Made by a program: the position numbers and the translations under genes. Below the pieces are notes generated by a model. The model saw nothing but the letters and a program-made list of their open reading frames with translations, searched no databases and had not been told where the DNA came from. From Atopsyche davidsoni (Eukaryota; Arthropoda; Insecta; Trichoptera; Hydrobiosidae), in contig JAILWY010000015.1 in NCBI GenBank assembly GCA_022113835.1, positions 4,474,001 to 4,538,000 of the forward strand: a stretch of 64,000 nucleotides of DNA. Direction: 5' to 3'. Positions 11,293 to 22,590 of this stretch are shown in pieces (positions within the stretch are counted from its first letter, which is position 1; each line of letters begins with the position of its first letter).

Positions 11293-13828
11293 ATCCTTGG
11301 TTTAACTGTAGTGATTAGTTGGTTTTTCCCCATTCTGCATTTCTTCATGTGCGTTACATTAAAGATTGTAAGATTCGCAGTCCCACTGCAAAAATTAATC
11401 ACTAGGGTCACCCTATAACCGACTGAGGCGTCGTCTCCCGGTCGCGCCAGTCGCAAATGTCAACAATTTAGGTCAGATGCGTTCTGCAAGGTCCTCGGGA
11501 AAGTCTTTCCTGTTTATTTGACTTGGCGATTTTATATATTTTTAAAATTGTTATCGTAGATTTTTAAATGTAAGCTAATGTGTTGATAAACGAAGTGTCC
11601 GGTATCTAAAATATTTAAAACGTATCTGAAACCTGGCAGAAAATTATTATTAAAGATTAATTTTTTTAACTTAATTTACATATTCATGATTTTTGAAAAA
11701 TAGTGAGACAATCGTATCTCGAATTTTTTGTACTGGAAAAGTCACGAGTAAAATATGCATCAACGAGATTTCATTTACTGTTTTAATTTATAGCCCGACA
11801 TAACTGACAACCGAATAACTTAACCATACAAAATAAAGGACGCTATTGCTAAAAGTAAATCAGTGTGTGGCCAACTCAAACCTGGGTCTTCATCGTCGAC
11901 AAGCAAAAGTATAAACCACTGAAATACGACACAAACATTAATTGAGACTGAAAATCGACTTCTACGTACAAAAAAAATTTTAAATTTTTTTTTTAAAAAA
12001 GTGTAAACATATACGAATATACCACTTAGTATAAATGTTTATTTTTTCGGTTGTTATTTGTGTTTCGGAGGAGCGGCGGCCATGTGACAAGCACATTGGC
12101 GTAGGTCGTCAAAAATTAACATACAGTAATAAGGTCATAATAAAAAAAATAACGCTTATGTTTACTGTATGTTTGTACACCTAAACACACCAGAATAAAC
12201 TTACGTCGTAAATAATGAATAATCTTATACGACCAGAATTTTTTATTTGATAAAAACACTAAAAAGTATGAATTGTAAGAATACGTATGGGTGAAAATGC
12301 GAGCTTAATACAAATAATAAATAATAGTCATTCAATGTTTTAATTGATTGTTTTCTATGAATATTTTCTTCGTGAGTGTTATGACTAAAAATTAGATATG
12401 TAAGGAGAGATATTATGCATATGCAAAGTTTTTTGTCGTAATTCGCGACTTGCTAGTCTCCTGAGAGACACTTCTGTGAAGGCGTGGTTCCTGTAATATA
12501 TTTTTTTTTCATCGAGCTAATGTGGAAGTTATACTAAGATCTGACAAGTATAAATATTTGTTTAAAAAATGGTTTCACTTATTATATGAGAAAAATAATC
12601 ATTCATTGGGTAAAACAAGAATAGATACGAAAACATTTCGCCGGCCTCGGCTCGCTCGGTACTGAATGATATGGAAATGTATTTTATAATTTTCTGAATT
12701 GAAATATTTTTCAATAAATATTTGTAATACACAAGTTATTTGAGTTTTAAGCAAAACATACGATATGTATTGGATACTTGATATTTACATATATCTATAT
12801 ATTTATTTATTTATTGTTATCTATATATACTAAGCAGGGTATTCTGGAATGTAGATATTTAAGGTAGATTATTTGTACAAGTACTTATCAGCAAAATTGC
12901 TCTGATAAGTAAAGATTATTTGCCAAATATTAACAAATGACATGCAAGTTAATAATACGTTACATCTTACTTATTATTAAAAATAATATTGATAATACAA
13001 AAATACTCGTAAGTTTTAAAAAAAAATTATATGAAAAAAATATTTACTTCGCTTGAAACTTGATTGAAGTGATACTATTCTTTTTGTCGTTTATTTATAC
13101 AAAAAAACTTAATAATAAAAATAAATGTATTATCAATTAAACAAATCATACATTTTATGATTGGTATATAAATAGACCACATACTAAAAGTTACAATAAA
13201 ATAAAGTACAAATTTAATAACAGATAGATCTTTTGGTGTCATAAAGAAGTCATTATGACAAACAGAAAAAAATGTATTTATATTATTAATTAGTGTATTG
13301 AGTAGATACATATACTTGTAGCTAAAACTGAAAATGTAAATATCAAAGCATGAAATCTAAAAATTATTTTTATAAAATGTGTGATACAGCATTTTTGCAA
13401 AGGCAGCTATTTTTAATTTTTTTGGTACACAACTTTTACCCAAAATATTTATGATAGTGATAATCAATTGAAACTGCGTATTTGATAGAAAAAAACAGCG
13501 TTTTGTAATTCATTCAATGAAACAATCTGCTTTGCACAATGGTATCTCTCGTGTCGGCGATCGTGTGTTTATCTGTGTTTATTAATAAACGGTGACTTTG
13601 TTTATTATCTAATATTTAATGCAGGTATCTTCAGAATGGGCGGTGTAACCGTGTCACAAGTCACGGACTAACTTTTCAGGTGATATAAAAATACAATACT
13701 GTGCACTGTTTGCAATATGTATTTTATACTGAGATAAAAAAAAATATTTCAATTTCAAGTTTCCTTATTATTTTTTAGTTTGTTTCGCTTTGTATTTTAG
13801 ATATGTATACAATGTTAGGCATATGGGG
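11293..13828. other. no gene seen
   Basis: AT-rich DNA with small TA/TTTA runs (12780-12840). A short GC-rich phrase at 12640-12665 is isolated. No exon or RNA gene was recognised. Confidence 0.45.
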
Positions 13829-13882
13829 CTATACCCTGGTCCTGGTGGGGTTTACAAGGTGTGGCTTAGGTGATAACGACCA
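13829..13882 (-). repeat. dispersed repeat, family C fragment (copy 2)
   Basis: In reverse complement it reads CACCTAAGCCACACCTTGTA, then CCAGGACCAGGGTATAG, matching the 40425 copy more closely than the 11140 copy. Confidence 0.6.
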
Positions 13883-15442
13883 AGGATTTCTCTTTTTTCG
13901 TTATTGAGAAAAATATGTGTAACAAATATTTTTTGCACGAGTTAAAGAATAGGTTAAATAAATTACTTACTCTATTTAAATAGAGATTGATAGATTGATT
14001 CTTAGGTAAATCTAGATAAATATTTTTTTTTTATATGAACTTCACAAGTGAAGAATAAGGGATATATAAAGTAACTCATTCAAAGTCATAGGCAGAAGAA
14101 AAGCAGGTGAGCCTTGCCCCCATATCAGATAGCATTTAAATAAATATATAGATATTCTTGCTGGAGATTGACAGAGTATGTACTAGCATATTTAAAAACA
14201 AAATAAAAAAGTATGAGACCTATCAAAACGTATAAAGGTAAAGTAATATAAAATTTTAATAGGTCATTAAGCCTGAAAACTTGCCAAATAGAAATACGTT
14301 AAGCTGTCGAGCTCTGAAATTACAATGCACAGTGCGACGAGTGCAGCTCGTAAACCCAAACTGCAAATTTATGCAATTAAGCCTGAGGTTACAGCCAACT
14401 AAATAATTCCATTAAATGTAAAACATATCAAATGACGGAATAGAATCGAATAATATTATTATACTAGAAAATCAAATTTATGTAAATTTTAAAAAAGCAC
14501 TGAGAACAGTATTTTTACTATAAAAAAGTAAGAATTATACCAGTCAAGTATTTTATGATAGACAAATATAGATAAATTTATAATATTTGTGTAGGCGCAT
14601 AAATTATTAATATAAATAATATTTCTTTTGTATGTTTTTTTTAATGTACTACCAGGTGGTTTAAAAATACGAATAAAAAAGATGATAAATTTAATAATAA
14701 AACTGCGATTTCATTATTTATTTTATTCATAAAATTAAGTAAACTTATGATCCGGTAAATCATAATTCATTTACGGTCATTTTTTTTTTATTTTCTCACT
14801 CGCAACATTTTTATAAATACCTACTATCAAATGTGTGCAATAAATTTCTAATCTGAACACTACTAATATATTTTGACTTCAATATCTCAATCTTAAGCGC
14901 ATTAGAATCACGAAAGCATTAAAATTTTCTATAGAATATTAATTATTAATTTATTATTACTGCTTTAGTCTAGCCAAGATATAAACAGCCATTATTAAAC
15001 CGAGCATGCTGAAAATATTTAGGCTTGAATAATTGCAATCATTAACAGTTTACGTTGTTTTAGTTGTGTCGGCGCCTCGGTTTGAAAATAAAATGGACCG
15101 GAATACTCCGAAGGTCGGAGTGGATGGAGACGATGATTGTTTGATGGGAAACATGGCCCTGGAGGATGGAATATGAAATATGAAGTACCAACTGGCGACT
15201 GAGCCACAATGTCAACAGCAGTCTCTTCCGAAAACCTGACCTTCCGATGCTAAGAATTGGTGGACGAATCGAAGAAGATTTATGACCTATCTTAATCTAA
15301 TATCTGATATCTAAAACCTTCTGAAAAATAACAAACTAAACTAAGATTTTTATTATTATTTAAATACAGACAAAAAAGGCAAATTAAGGCAGTGATGCCT
15401 TTGTTTTCTGACTGCTTCCGGTTCCAGTCTCCAAATATTACC
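13883..15442. other. no gene seen
   Basis: AT-rich. A GC-balanced stretch at 15060-15230 contains the short palindrome ACTCCGAAGGTCGGAGT near 15106 but no recognised exon. Confidence 0.45.
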
Positions 15443-15519
15443 AGGCAAGGTATTGAAAAGGTCACTTGTTCTGATTATATGCAAACTCAGATAATCAGAA
15501 CAAGACCTTCTTCCTGCCT
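15443..15519 (+). ncRNA. pre-miRNA-like hairpin (candidate)
   Basis: A 77-nt imperfect hairpin. A 14-bp perfect stem pairs 15465-15478 (CTTGTTCTGATTAT) with 15491-15504 around a 12-nt loop. After a 2-nt bulge come 5 more pairs (15458-15462 with 15505-15509). A 7/3 internal loop is followed by 3 and 4 further pairs, ending at AGGC/GCCT. Size, loop and bulge pattern fit an animal miRNA precursor. I do not recognise either arm as a known miRNA. It could also be a relic of a small inverted repeat. Confidence 0.35.
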
Positions 15520-16615
15520 CTTTTTCGATAAGTTAACTTTATCGAATGATAATAATATGATTGATAAATGTATAAAAAAAAAAGGTCGTTCAGCTGACTC
15601 TTACCTCAAGACTAATTATCAATTTTTCACTTATGTTGCATATAATTTATTTTAATTTTTTTCATATAATTACAATACAGTAAAAGTTGATAAACTTTTG
15701 AAAGACATCACGTACGAAAACAAATAATATTCACGAGTATTTGGTTATCAAATAAATTAAATTCAAAAACTTTTTGTATGCAAAAATTTCATAAAAAAAA
15801 CCACTTTATTTGCTAATATTTCAAATATTTTTTATTAATATTTCAAGTGTACTCTCTCTACCACTGACCGGAAAATGTGAACAAATGTTGAAACACAAAG
15901 TCAATCTTAACATACCACGCATATATGTCATAAAAGAGAACGATAGCCATATTTTATAATATTTATTTAATAATAAAATTATTTTTATTAATAATCTCTT
16001 CTTCTATCTCTCAATACATTGATTGCTCGAATTTCTGACCCGTAAACTTAATCCAAGAGTTATATAACTGTAGTTAAACTTTATCAATAAATATAATAAC
16101 GCGAGATAATTTCGCACAGGTCCTTCAAGTAAAACATTAATAAGTTTTTCAAACGTTTTTTTTTTCCGGGTTTATGTTATTATTGGCTCATTAAATTGTA
16201 ATGTTTAGTATAAACTGTGATTATTAAAAGTGAAAGCGAAGTAACTTAGTTGGCATGGACACCAAATCAACTTGGCCTCCAAGAATTAAACCGTGAATAA
16301 TAGAGCGGCCGAGCCAACAGGAGTTCATGATACTCGAATTCATGTCGGTGGTTTACGATCCTCAAAATGCACTATTTGTATTAAACTACAAAATATAAGT
16401 TTATATAGCAATGCACTACTATATTTTAGGCTATAAGTGGACTAAAGGCTATGGAAACATATGAAAATGAGATACGTGGCATGAACGTGTAGAATAGTAA
16501 TTTTTTAAACCATTTGGAAAATGATACAAAAAAAAATTAAGTTTTTTTTACGGATAATAATACTATAATTGTAACACCATTTTGATTTCAAATATTAAAA
16601 ACGGTACTTGTTTTT
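15520..16615. other. no gene seen
   Basis: AT-rich. A GC-balanced patch at 16250-16350 has no open frame or recognised motif. Confidence 0.45.
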
Positions 16616-16801
16616 TATCCGACCACCAAAAAACTTGTACCTAACCTTTTTTTTTTAACCTAACCTAACCTAACCCAACGAATCGAGCGGTCATGGAAAT
16701 CTGCAATGAACGAAATAAACGCCACAACGGGACTCATCGTCATATGATAGATTCTTATCTCTGCGAGTACATATACATTAAAAAATTTTGGTGGTCGGAT
16801 A
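16616..16801. mobile_element. MITE with telomere-type internal repeat
   Basis: Perfect 16-bp inverted ends TATCCGACCACCAAAA at 16616-16631 and their complement at 16786-16801. If the first TA is counted as target, the element is TA-flanked, like Tc1/mariner-type MITEs. It is 186 bp with no coding capacity. The interior holds nearly four CCTAA units (16657-16675), the insect telomere motif, next to a T-tract. Confidence 0.7.
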
Positions 16802-17654
16802 TAAATAAAGTAGCTTAAAAACATTTTACAAATCACTGAATTAGTTAATGTTTTCTTATTACATATATTAAACAGTGGCATGATGTCAATACAAGCAATA
16901 AAGCAATGCATGCCCTAAAATATATAAATTTGTTAGTGTTTTGATATTTTTCCTGTTCAAAGAGGCTCGCAGGTAATTTTCATTTATTTCACAACAATTG
17001 CAAAGTATGTTCAGATTTAAAAAAATCGCCGCACGCCACTGGTATTATAATTCAACGAATTCCGAAAAAACAAAACACTTGTACGAATAGTTTTCGAATA
17101 AGAGTGACGCAATCATCGGCGGCAGAAAACAACAATACAATCAGCGACGACAGATGGAAGACACTCCGGAGAGCCGCTGAGGGGCCGGGACTGATGGCGA
17201 GGGGTCAGGGGCGCCCGTCATTCGGGGGACTCCGGTCATTCAACTCTGCTGACTCCAGTCAAAGACACCCAAGGGGGCTGCATCGTGAACGGGAAAAACC
17301 CCCAAAAGTACAAAGGAAATCGACAGGGCATCCGTCCAGTGCTGAGCCAAAGGAAAAGTAGCAGGTAGAGCAGCTGCTATGTCTGTATCATTTATGCGAT
17401 CAATGAAGAACCTTTACACACCCATTTACAAATAAAACAAATCGAACCGCTGTATTTAAAGTTATTACGCTTACAACGAGAGAAAATAGTGCCCACAGCG
17501 TAATCACCTTATTACAATATATTACGTTACGTTTTTTCAACCGGAGCATCTATTTGGTAGTCTATTCCAAAATACAGTAAATATAACTTTGATTAAATAA
17601 AAAAAACTGTGTTGTTTGTGAATTAAAAATTTAACACCACCAAATTTAACGCCG
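16802..17654. other. no clear gene; GC-rich patch 17100-17370
   Basis: The patch keeps an 85-codon frame (17104-17361), rich in Arg, Gly, Pro and Ser with no recognised domain. Its composition alone explains the lack of stops. The remainder is AT-rich and leads into the satellite. Confidence 0.4.
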
Positions 17655-19769
17655 GAACTACCCCAACAGCACAATTAAAAATAACGCTGGCTTATTCACA
17701 TAAATTTCCATTCACAATATTTAGTCTAAATTCACAGTAATTAGACTAAAGCAATTTAGGGGAAGACACGCGGGAACTACCCCAACAGCAACCAAAAACG
17801 TTATAAGGACAATCGCTTGTAAGCTCGCGTAGAAATACGACAGTCAAAAATAACGCTGGATAATTCACATATTATAGATTCCCATGTTGAAGAATAGGAA
17901 GCGCAGAATTTAGAATAAACCAATTAGAGGGAAGACACTCGGGAACTACCCCAACAGCACCTAAAAACAGTTTAAAGACAATAGCTTGTAAGCTCGCGTA
18001 GATGACGATAGTCAAAAATAACGCTGGATAATTCAGTAACTTCGTATTTTTGTCTTCACTTTGAGTTTATTAGAATTATTTGCATAACTAATTTCGACCC
18101 TATACACCGGTTCCATGTAACATGTCGCGACCATGCAAATAATTCTAATAAACTCAAAGTGAAGAAAAAAATACAAAGTTACTTTTTATCATTACAATAA
18201 TGGATCTTCACCAATCAAATGCCTTGTCCCTCAACAAGACTGGATAATTCACATAGAATTACATGTTGAAGAATTGGAAGCGCAGTATTTACGCCAAACT
18301 AATTAGAGGGAAGACACGCGGGAACTACCCAACAGCACCCAAAAACGCTATAAAGACAATCGCTTGTAACCTCGCGGAGAAAGACGACAGTCAAAATTCA
18401 CATATTATAGATTCCCATGTTGAAGAATTGGAGGCACAGTATTCAGGCTAAGGCAATTAAGGGAAGACACTCGGGAACTACCCTAACAGCACCACCGCCA
18501 AAAGCACCCAAAAACGATGTAAAGACAATCGCTTGTGGGCTCGCGTAAAAAGACGACAGTCAAAAATAGCGCTGGCTAATTCACATATTACAGATTCCCA
18601 TGTTGAATAATTGGAGGCACAGAATTTAGAATAAACCAATTAGAGGGAAGACACTCGGGAACTACCCTAACAGCACCACCACCAAAAGCACCCAAAAACG
18701 GTGTAAAGACAATCTCTTGTAAGCTCGTGTAGAAAGAAGATAGTCAAAAATAGCGCTGGCTAATTCACATACTATAGATTCCCATGTTGAAGAATTGGAG
18801 GCACAGTATTTAGGCTAAGACAATTAAGGGAAGACACTCGGGAACTACCCTAACAGTACCACCGCCAAAAGCACCCAAAAACGATGAAAAGACAATAGCT
18901 TGTAAGCTCATGTAAAAAGACGACAGTCAAAAATAGCGCTGGCTAATTCACATATTATAGATTCCCATGTTGAAGAATATGACCATGTTGAAGAATAGGA
19001 AGCGCAGATTTTAGAATAAACCAATTAGAGGGAAGACACTCGGGAACTACCCTAACAGCACCACCGCCAAAAGCACCCAAAAACGATGAAAAGACAATAG
19101 CTTGTAAGCTCATGTAAAAAGACGACAGTCAAAAATAGCGCTGGCTAATTCACATATTACAGATTCCCATGTTGAATAATTGGAGGCACAGAATTTAGAA
19201 TAAACCAATTAGAGGGAAGACACGCGAGAACTACCCCAACGGCACCCAACAACGATGTAAAGACAATCGCTTGTAAGCTCGCGTAGAAAGACGACAGTCA
19301 AAAATAGCGCTGGCTAATTCACATACTATAGATTCCCATGTTGAATAATTGGAGGCACAGAATTTAGAATAAACCAATTAGAGGGAAGACACTCGGGAAC
19401 TACTCTAACAGCACCACCACCAAAAGCACCCAAAAACGGTGTAAAGACAATCTCTTGTAAGCTCGTGTAGAAAGAAGATAGTCAAAAATAGCGCTGGCTA
19501 ATTCACATACTATAGATTCCCATGTTGAAGAATATGACCATGTTGAAGAATAGGAAGCGCAGATTTTAGAATAAACCAATTAGAGGGAAGACACTCGGGA
19601 ACTACCCTAACAGCACCACCACCAAAAGCACCCAAAAACGGTGTAAAGTCAACAGCTTGTAAGTTCGCGTTAAAAGACGACAGTCAAAAATAGCGCTGGC
19701 TAATTCACATATTACAGATTCCCATGTTGAAGAATTGGAGGCACAGTATTTAGGCTAAGGCAATTAAGG
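17655..19769 (+). repeat. satellite array, ~170-202-bp units, about 11 copies
   Basis: Every unit carries GGGAAGACAC, GGGAACTACCC, AACAGCACC, AAGACAATCGCTTGTAAGCTC, GACAGTCAAAAATA, GCTGGCTAATTCACAT and GATTCCCATGTTGAA. The GAAGACAC anchor lies at 17762, 17931, 18310, 18463, 18647, 18830, 19032, 19216, 19385 and 19587. Spacings are 153-202 once the insertion at 18036 is removed. Two 202-bp units contain an extra GACCATGTTGAAGAATAGG. Blocks near 18590-18790 and 19330-19530 are almost identical to each other, hinting at higher-order repeats. The first unit is partial and diverged, and the array ends abruptly at a GC-rich island. Confidence 0.92.
18036..18240. mobile_element. foldback insertion inside the satellite, 11-bp target duplication
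   Basis: The satellite phrase TGGATAATTCA is present on both sides (18025-18035 and 18241-18251), so the 205 bases between are an insertion. Its first 150 bases are a foldback: 18036-18085 pairs with 18132-18182 (GTAACTTCGTATTTTTGTC... against ...AAAAATACAAAGTTAC) around a 46-nt centre. A 58-base unpaired tail follows. No coding capacity. The long target duplication is more typical of target-primed or retroposon insertion than of mariner or hAT transposons. Confidence 0.75.
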
Positions 19770-20070
19770 GAAGCCGGCGCGATGACGTCACGCCGTCAAT
19801 CAGCGCCGCGGCTGCTGACAGATGGGTTCGTATTCGGGACGGCTCGACTCGGCGGGTCACTTTTTGCCGATGATAATCGGGCGTGGAGGGTCCTTGGCCG
19901 ACATTTTGTGCAATTTCGCCGGCCATTTACATGCTGCCTGTTGTGTATTTTTTTTTTTTGCACGATTTTTTCAACACCCCAAGGTCCTGCTAAGTATAGT
20001 GATCGTTTGAAAATTACCACGCATTGATAAGCCTCTCGGTTTCGCGCACAGCCAGGGCCGGATCGACCGG
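19770..20070. promoter_or_regulatory. CpG-rich island with a CRE palindrome (candidate regulatory)
   Basis: Immediately after the satellite the sequence becomes GC- and CpG-rich (GCCGGCGCGATGACGTCACG). It contains the full CREB/ATF palindrome TGACGTCA at 19783-19790. Overlapping frames on both strands are open by composition only. No splice donor, TATA box or recognised protein defines a gene here, so the regulatory call is tentative. Confidence 0.3.
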
Positions 20071-21007
20071 CTAGCATTTTTAATTTAAACCCTTATTTAA
20101 ACAATCCAACTTAATCTTAGAAATATTGTGACCTAACTGGAAATTTTATATACATTTACGTGATAGTGTTGTGCGTGTATATGTAGGGGTAAATAGGGGT
20201 AAAAGTACAGCCCCTCCCCCGTATCTGCTCCGGCCCTGCCAGCAATAAATAATGCTCACGGCCTTATCGGCGGCGAGTTGATAGCATCGTAATGAACAAG
20301 GCTCTACGGACTCCCATCCCTTCCGTGCTTCGGGAAACTAAATTACGTCCACGGGATTATGAGGAACCCTTTGACCCCTCTGACCCACCCGAGACAGGCG
20401 GGAAAGCTCCGGATACTCCTGATGATGATGGGAAAACTTTAGACTTTAGAATGAAAGTGTCATTAAAATGTATGTGATTGTAACCAGCAAGACCGAAAGA
20501 CTCGTTAAGATCCGCAACAGTATCATTTTCCATAGTAAGTAATCAAGGTTTTCGTAACTGTTTTGAAGGTTGTATTAAAAATTATCTTTTCAGTGATAAA
20601 TGTATACATTTTTAAAAAATAAATATTATCTTATTTTGATACGTTACTCTCATTGGGAACTTTGATTTCAAATAATTCAATACTCAATTGTGACCAAATC
20701 AAGTGTATGCAAGAAGGTTGAGACCATTATGTATAATTCGACTTAATTCGCGAGAAACCACAATATTTATCACACACACACCATTAGTAAACAAACTCCT
20801 CCAAGGCAGTGTCAAAGTTGACTGTACAAGAAAACAGTGCAAAAAAATACTTCCGATAGCGAAAAAAACACATAATGGCTGTGCCCAAGGCGAGGTTTAA
20901 TTGTGGCTGCAAATATAATTCGATTGTAATGATATGTAATACTGAACCGGAGGAAGGATAAGCGCAAGGCCGGCGGCTCACTTCATCTCGGTGCTTTAAT
21001 GTCAAGT
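20070..21007. other. no clear gene
   Basis: Mixed composition. A 61-codon frame at 20292-20477 (acidic, Pro-rich) lies in a GC-balanced patch but is unrecognised and lacks splice-site support. Confidence 0.4.
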
Positions 21008-21385
21008 GTGTGGAGCTTCGTGATGAGCAGACTGTGATACTCTAAAAATGATAAAAATCTGTGACGTGTTGGAGGTCAAGTCTCCAACGTGTGTGCTGGG
21101 AGAGGATAGTCAAAGGAAAGCAAAAAATAAAACTTCATGTTGGTACTCAATGATAAGAATATGAAGCATCGTGATGAGTAGACTGTGATACTTTCAAAAT
21201 GATAAAATTCTTTGATGCTTAGAAAATCTATCATATTATACGTGTATGTTGCGAAAAACTCGACAAAGGTCAGTTAAAGAAGGAAATCGGAAGTTAGAAC
21301 TTCGTGTTGGTAAAAAACTGTGATTAACGGTAAATAAACCGTGATACTCAAAAAATGATAAAATTGCAGTCAGATCCCTAATGAG
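21008..21385 (+). repeat. three-copy tandem repeat, ~145-bp unit
   Basis: CGTGATGAGCAGACTGTGATACT, then AAAATGATAAAA, recurs at about 21017, 21170 and (diverged) 21320-21362. Linking text ACTTC(A/G)TGTTGGTA recurs as well. Copies differ at many positions, so the duplication is old. Confidence 0.6.
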
Positions 21386-22435
21386 TATGTTGCGAAAATA
21401 AACTTTGTATAAAAAAAAAAACGATTATGGCTAGGAAAAACAATATAAAAGTTTTTCCGACAATATTAACATAATTATTATTTATTGTGTAATAAATGCA
21501 CAAAAAAACCTTCACGTGTATACGTTAAGATTTGATTAAATATGATAGTTTACAGATAACATTCAAAACGTCATTGCGCGATGAAAGCCATGTTTCATGC
21601 ACGTTACTTTAAAAATATTTTCTTTGCATTAAAATATCAATAAAAAAAAGTATATTTCACTGCACCGAGATCCATAAAATATGCATCTCTTTAGTGCGCG
21701 CATAAAAGAGGGAATATTCTTTTATACCCAAATAGGTCACTAAAAGAAGCGCAGTGTGCTCGGTTCTCGTTACTCTTGCCTGCTAGTCGCTGCCAACATG
21801 GCACAATAATAAATAAATAAAAAAATAAAACTAGAATTTTGAATAGTCGGTACAATGGCGGCCGCTGTGGTATTATGTTTCGCTGCTCTCTGCGTGACCC
21901 AAATAATCCCCAGCGATACTCAACCTTCGGCCCGAAACACTATTATTCAAAAATGAAATATGATTCTCACCTTGATGACGTATCAAGAGTATCATGTAAC
22001 AATTATAAACCTGATACGTCTAAAAAAAAAAAAAATTAACAGTGTGTCTCAATATCAAATATCAATGAACGTTTTGATATATTTTGTTTTTGTGTTTTAC
22101 TTTTTACACGCGGGTGTAAATGTATAAGCAGTTTCCCATTTACTAATTTTAAGTTAGTGTTGTGACCTGTGAAATATGGCAGACATATGTGTGGCTCGAA
22201 AGAAAAAAGGTTGAGGATCGCTGCCCTATGCAGAGTCCGTGTAATTAATGGTGCGGACGATGTCCGTCGACAGCAACGGCCTTCGTCATCCGCAGTAGCC
22301 AAATATTAATTAAAAACTAAACGCATCCATCGTTAGATTATTTGCAGTACTGATTTAATATAATAATAAAATACTGCCGAGTTATTTGGATCTCAAATCA
22401 TGCATGCAACTGTGCTTTATATATTTTTTATAAAC
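21386..22435. other. no gene seen
   Basis: A GC-balanced patch (21690-21800) includes a possible short promoter-like segment, but no exon is recognised. The small frames at 21839 and 22036 look like chance. Confidence 0.45.
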
Positions 22436-22590
22436 CTTCTTCTTCGAGTGCCTCTCAGAAAAAATCGGTGGTCATTTCTTATTAATTCGGCTGTACTTCC
22501 GACTTCCAGCCACTGGTGTGAATTCAGCATCCATGTAAGTTTTTCTCCTTCCAATGCTCGGTTTTTCTTGGACAATTAGCTGTAGGATAC
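22436..22590 (-). repeat. retroposon group A, body type A2
   Basis: In minus sense: GCTAATTGTCCAAGAAAAA, CCGAGCATTGGAAGGAG, a CATGGATGCTGAATTCACAC-like segment, CTGGAAGTCGGAAG, then the group's 3' end (GAGAGGCACTCGAAGAAGAAG). The body matches 59551-59700 and 35096-35182. Only the last ~45 bases match the A1 body type. Confidence 0.65.

Noticed and set aside
17104..17361. 85-codon frame rich in Arg/Gly/Ser
   Set aside because: Low-complexity and composition-driven, without upstream regulatory or splice signals or a recognised family.
20292..20477. 61-codon acidic, Pro-rich frame in a balanced patch
   Set aside because: Too short, unrecognised, no splice or promoter support.
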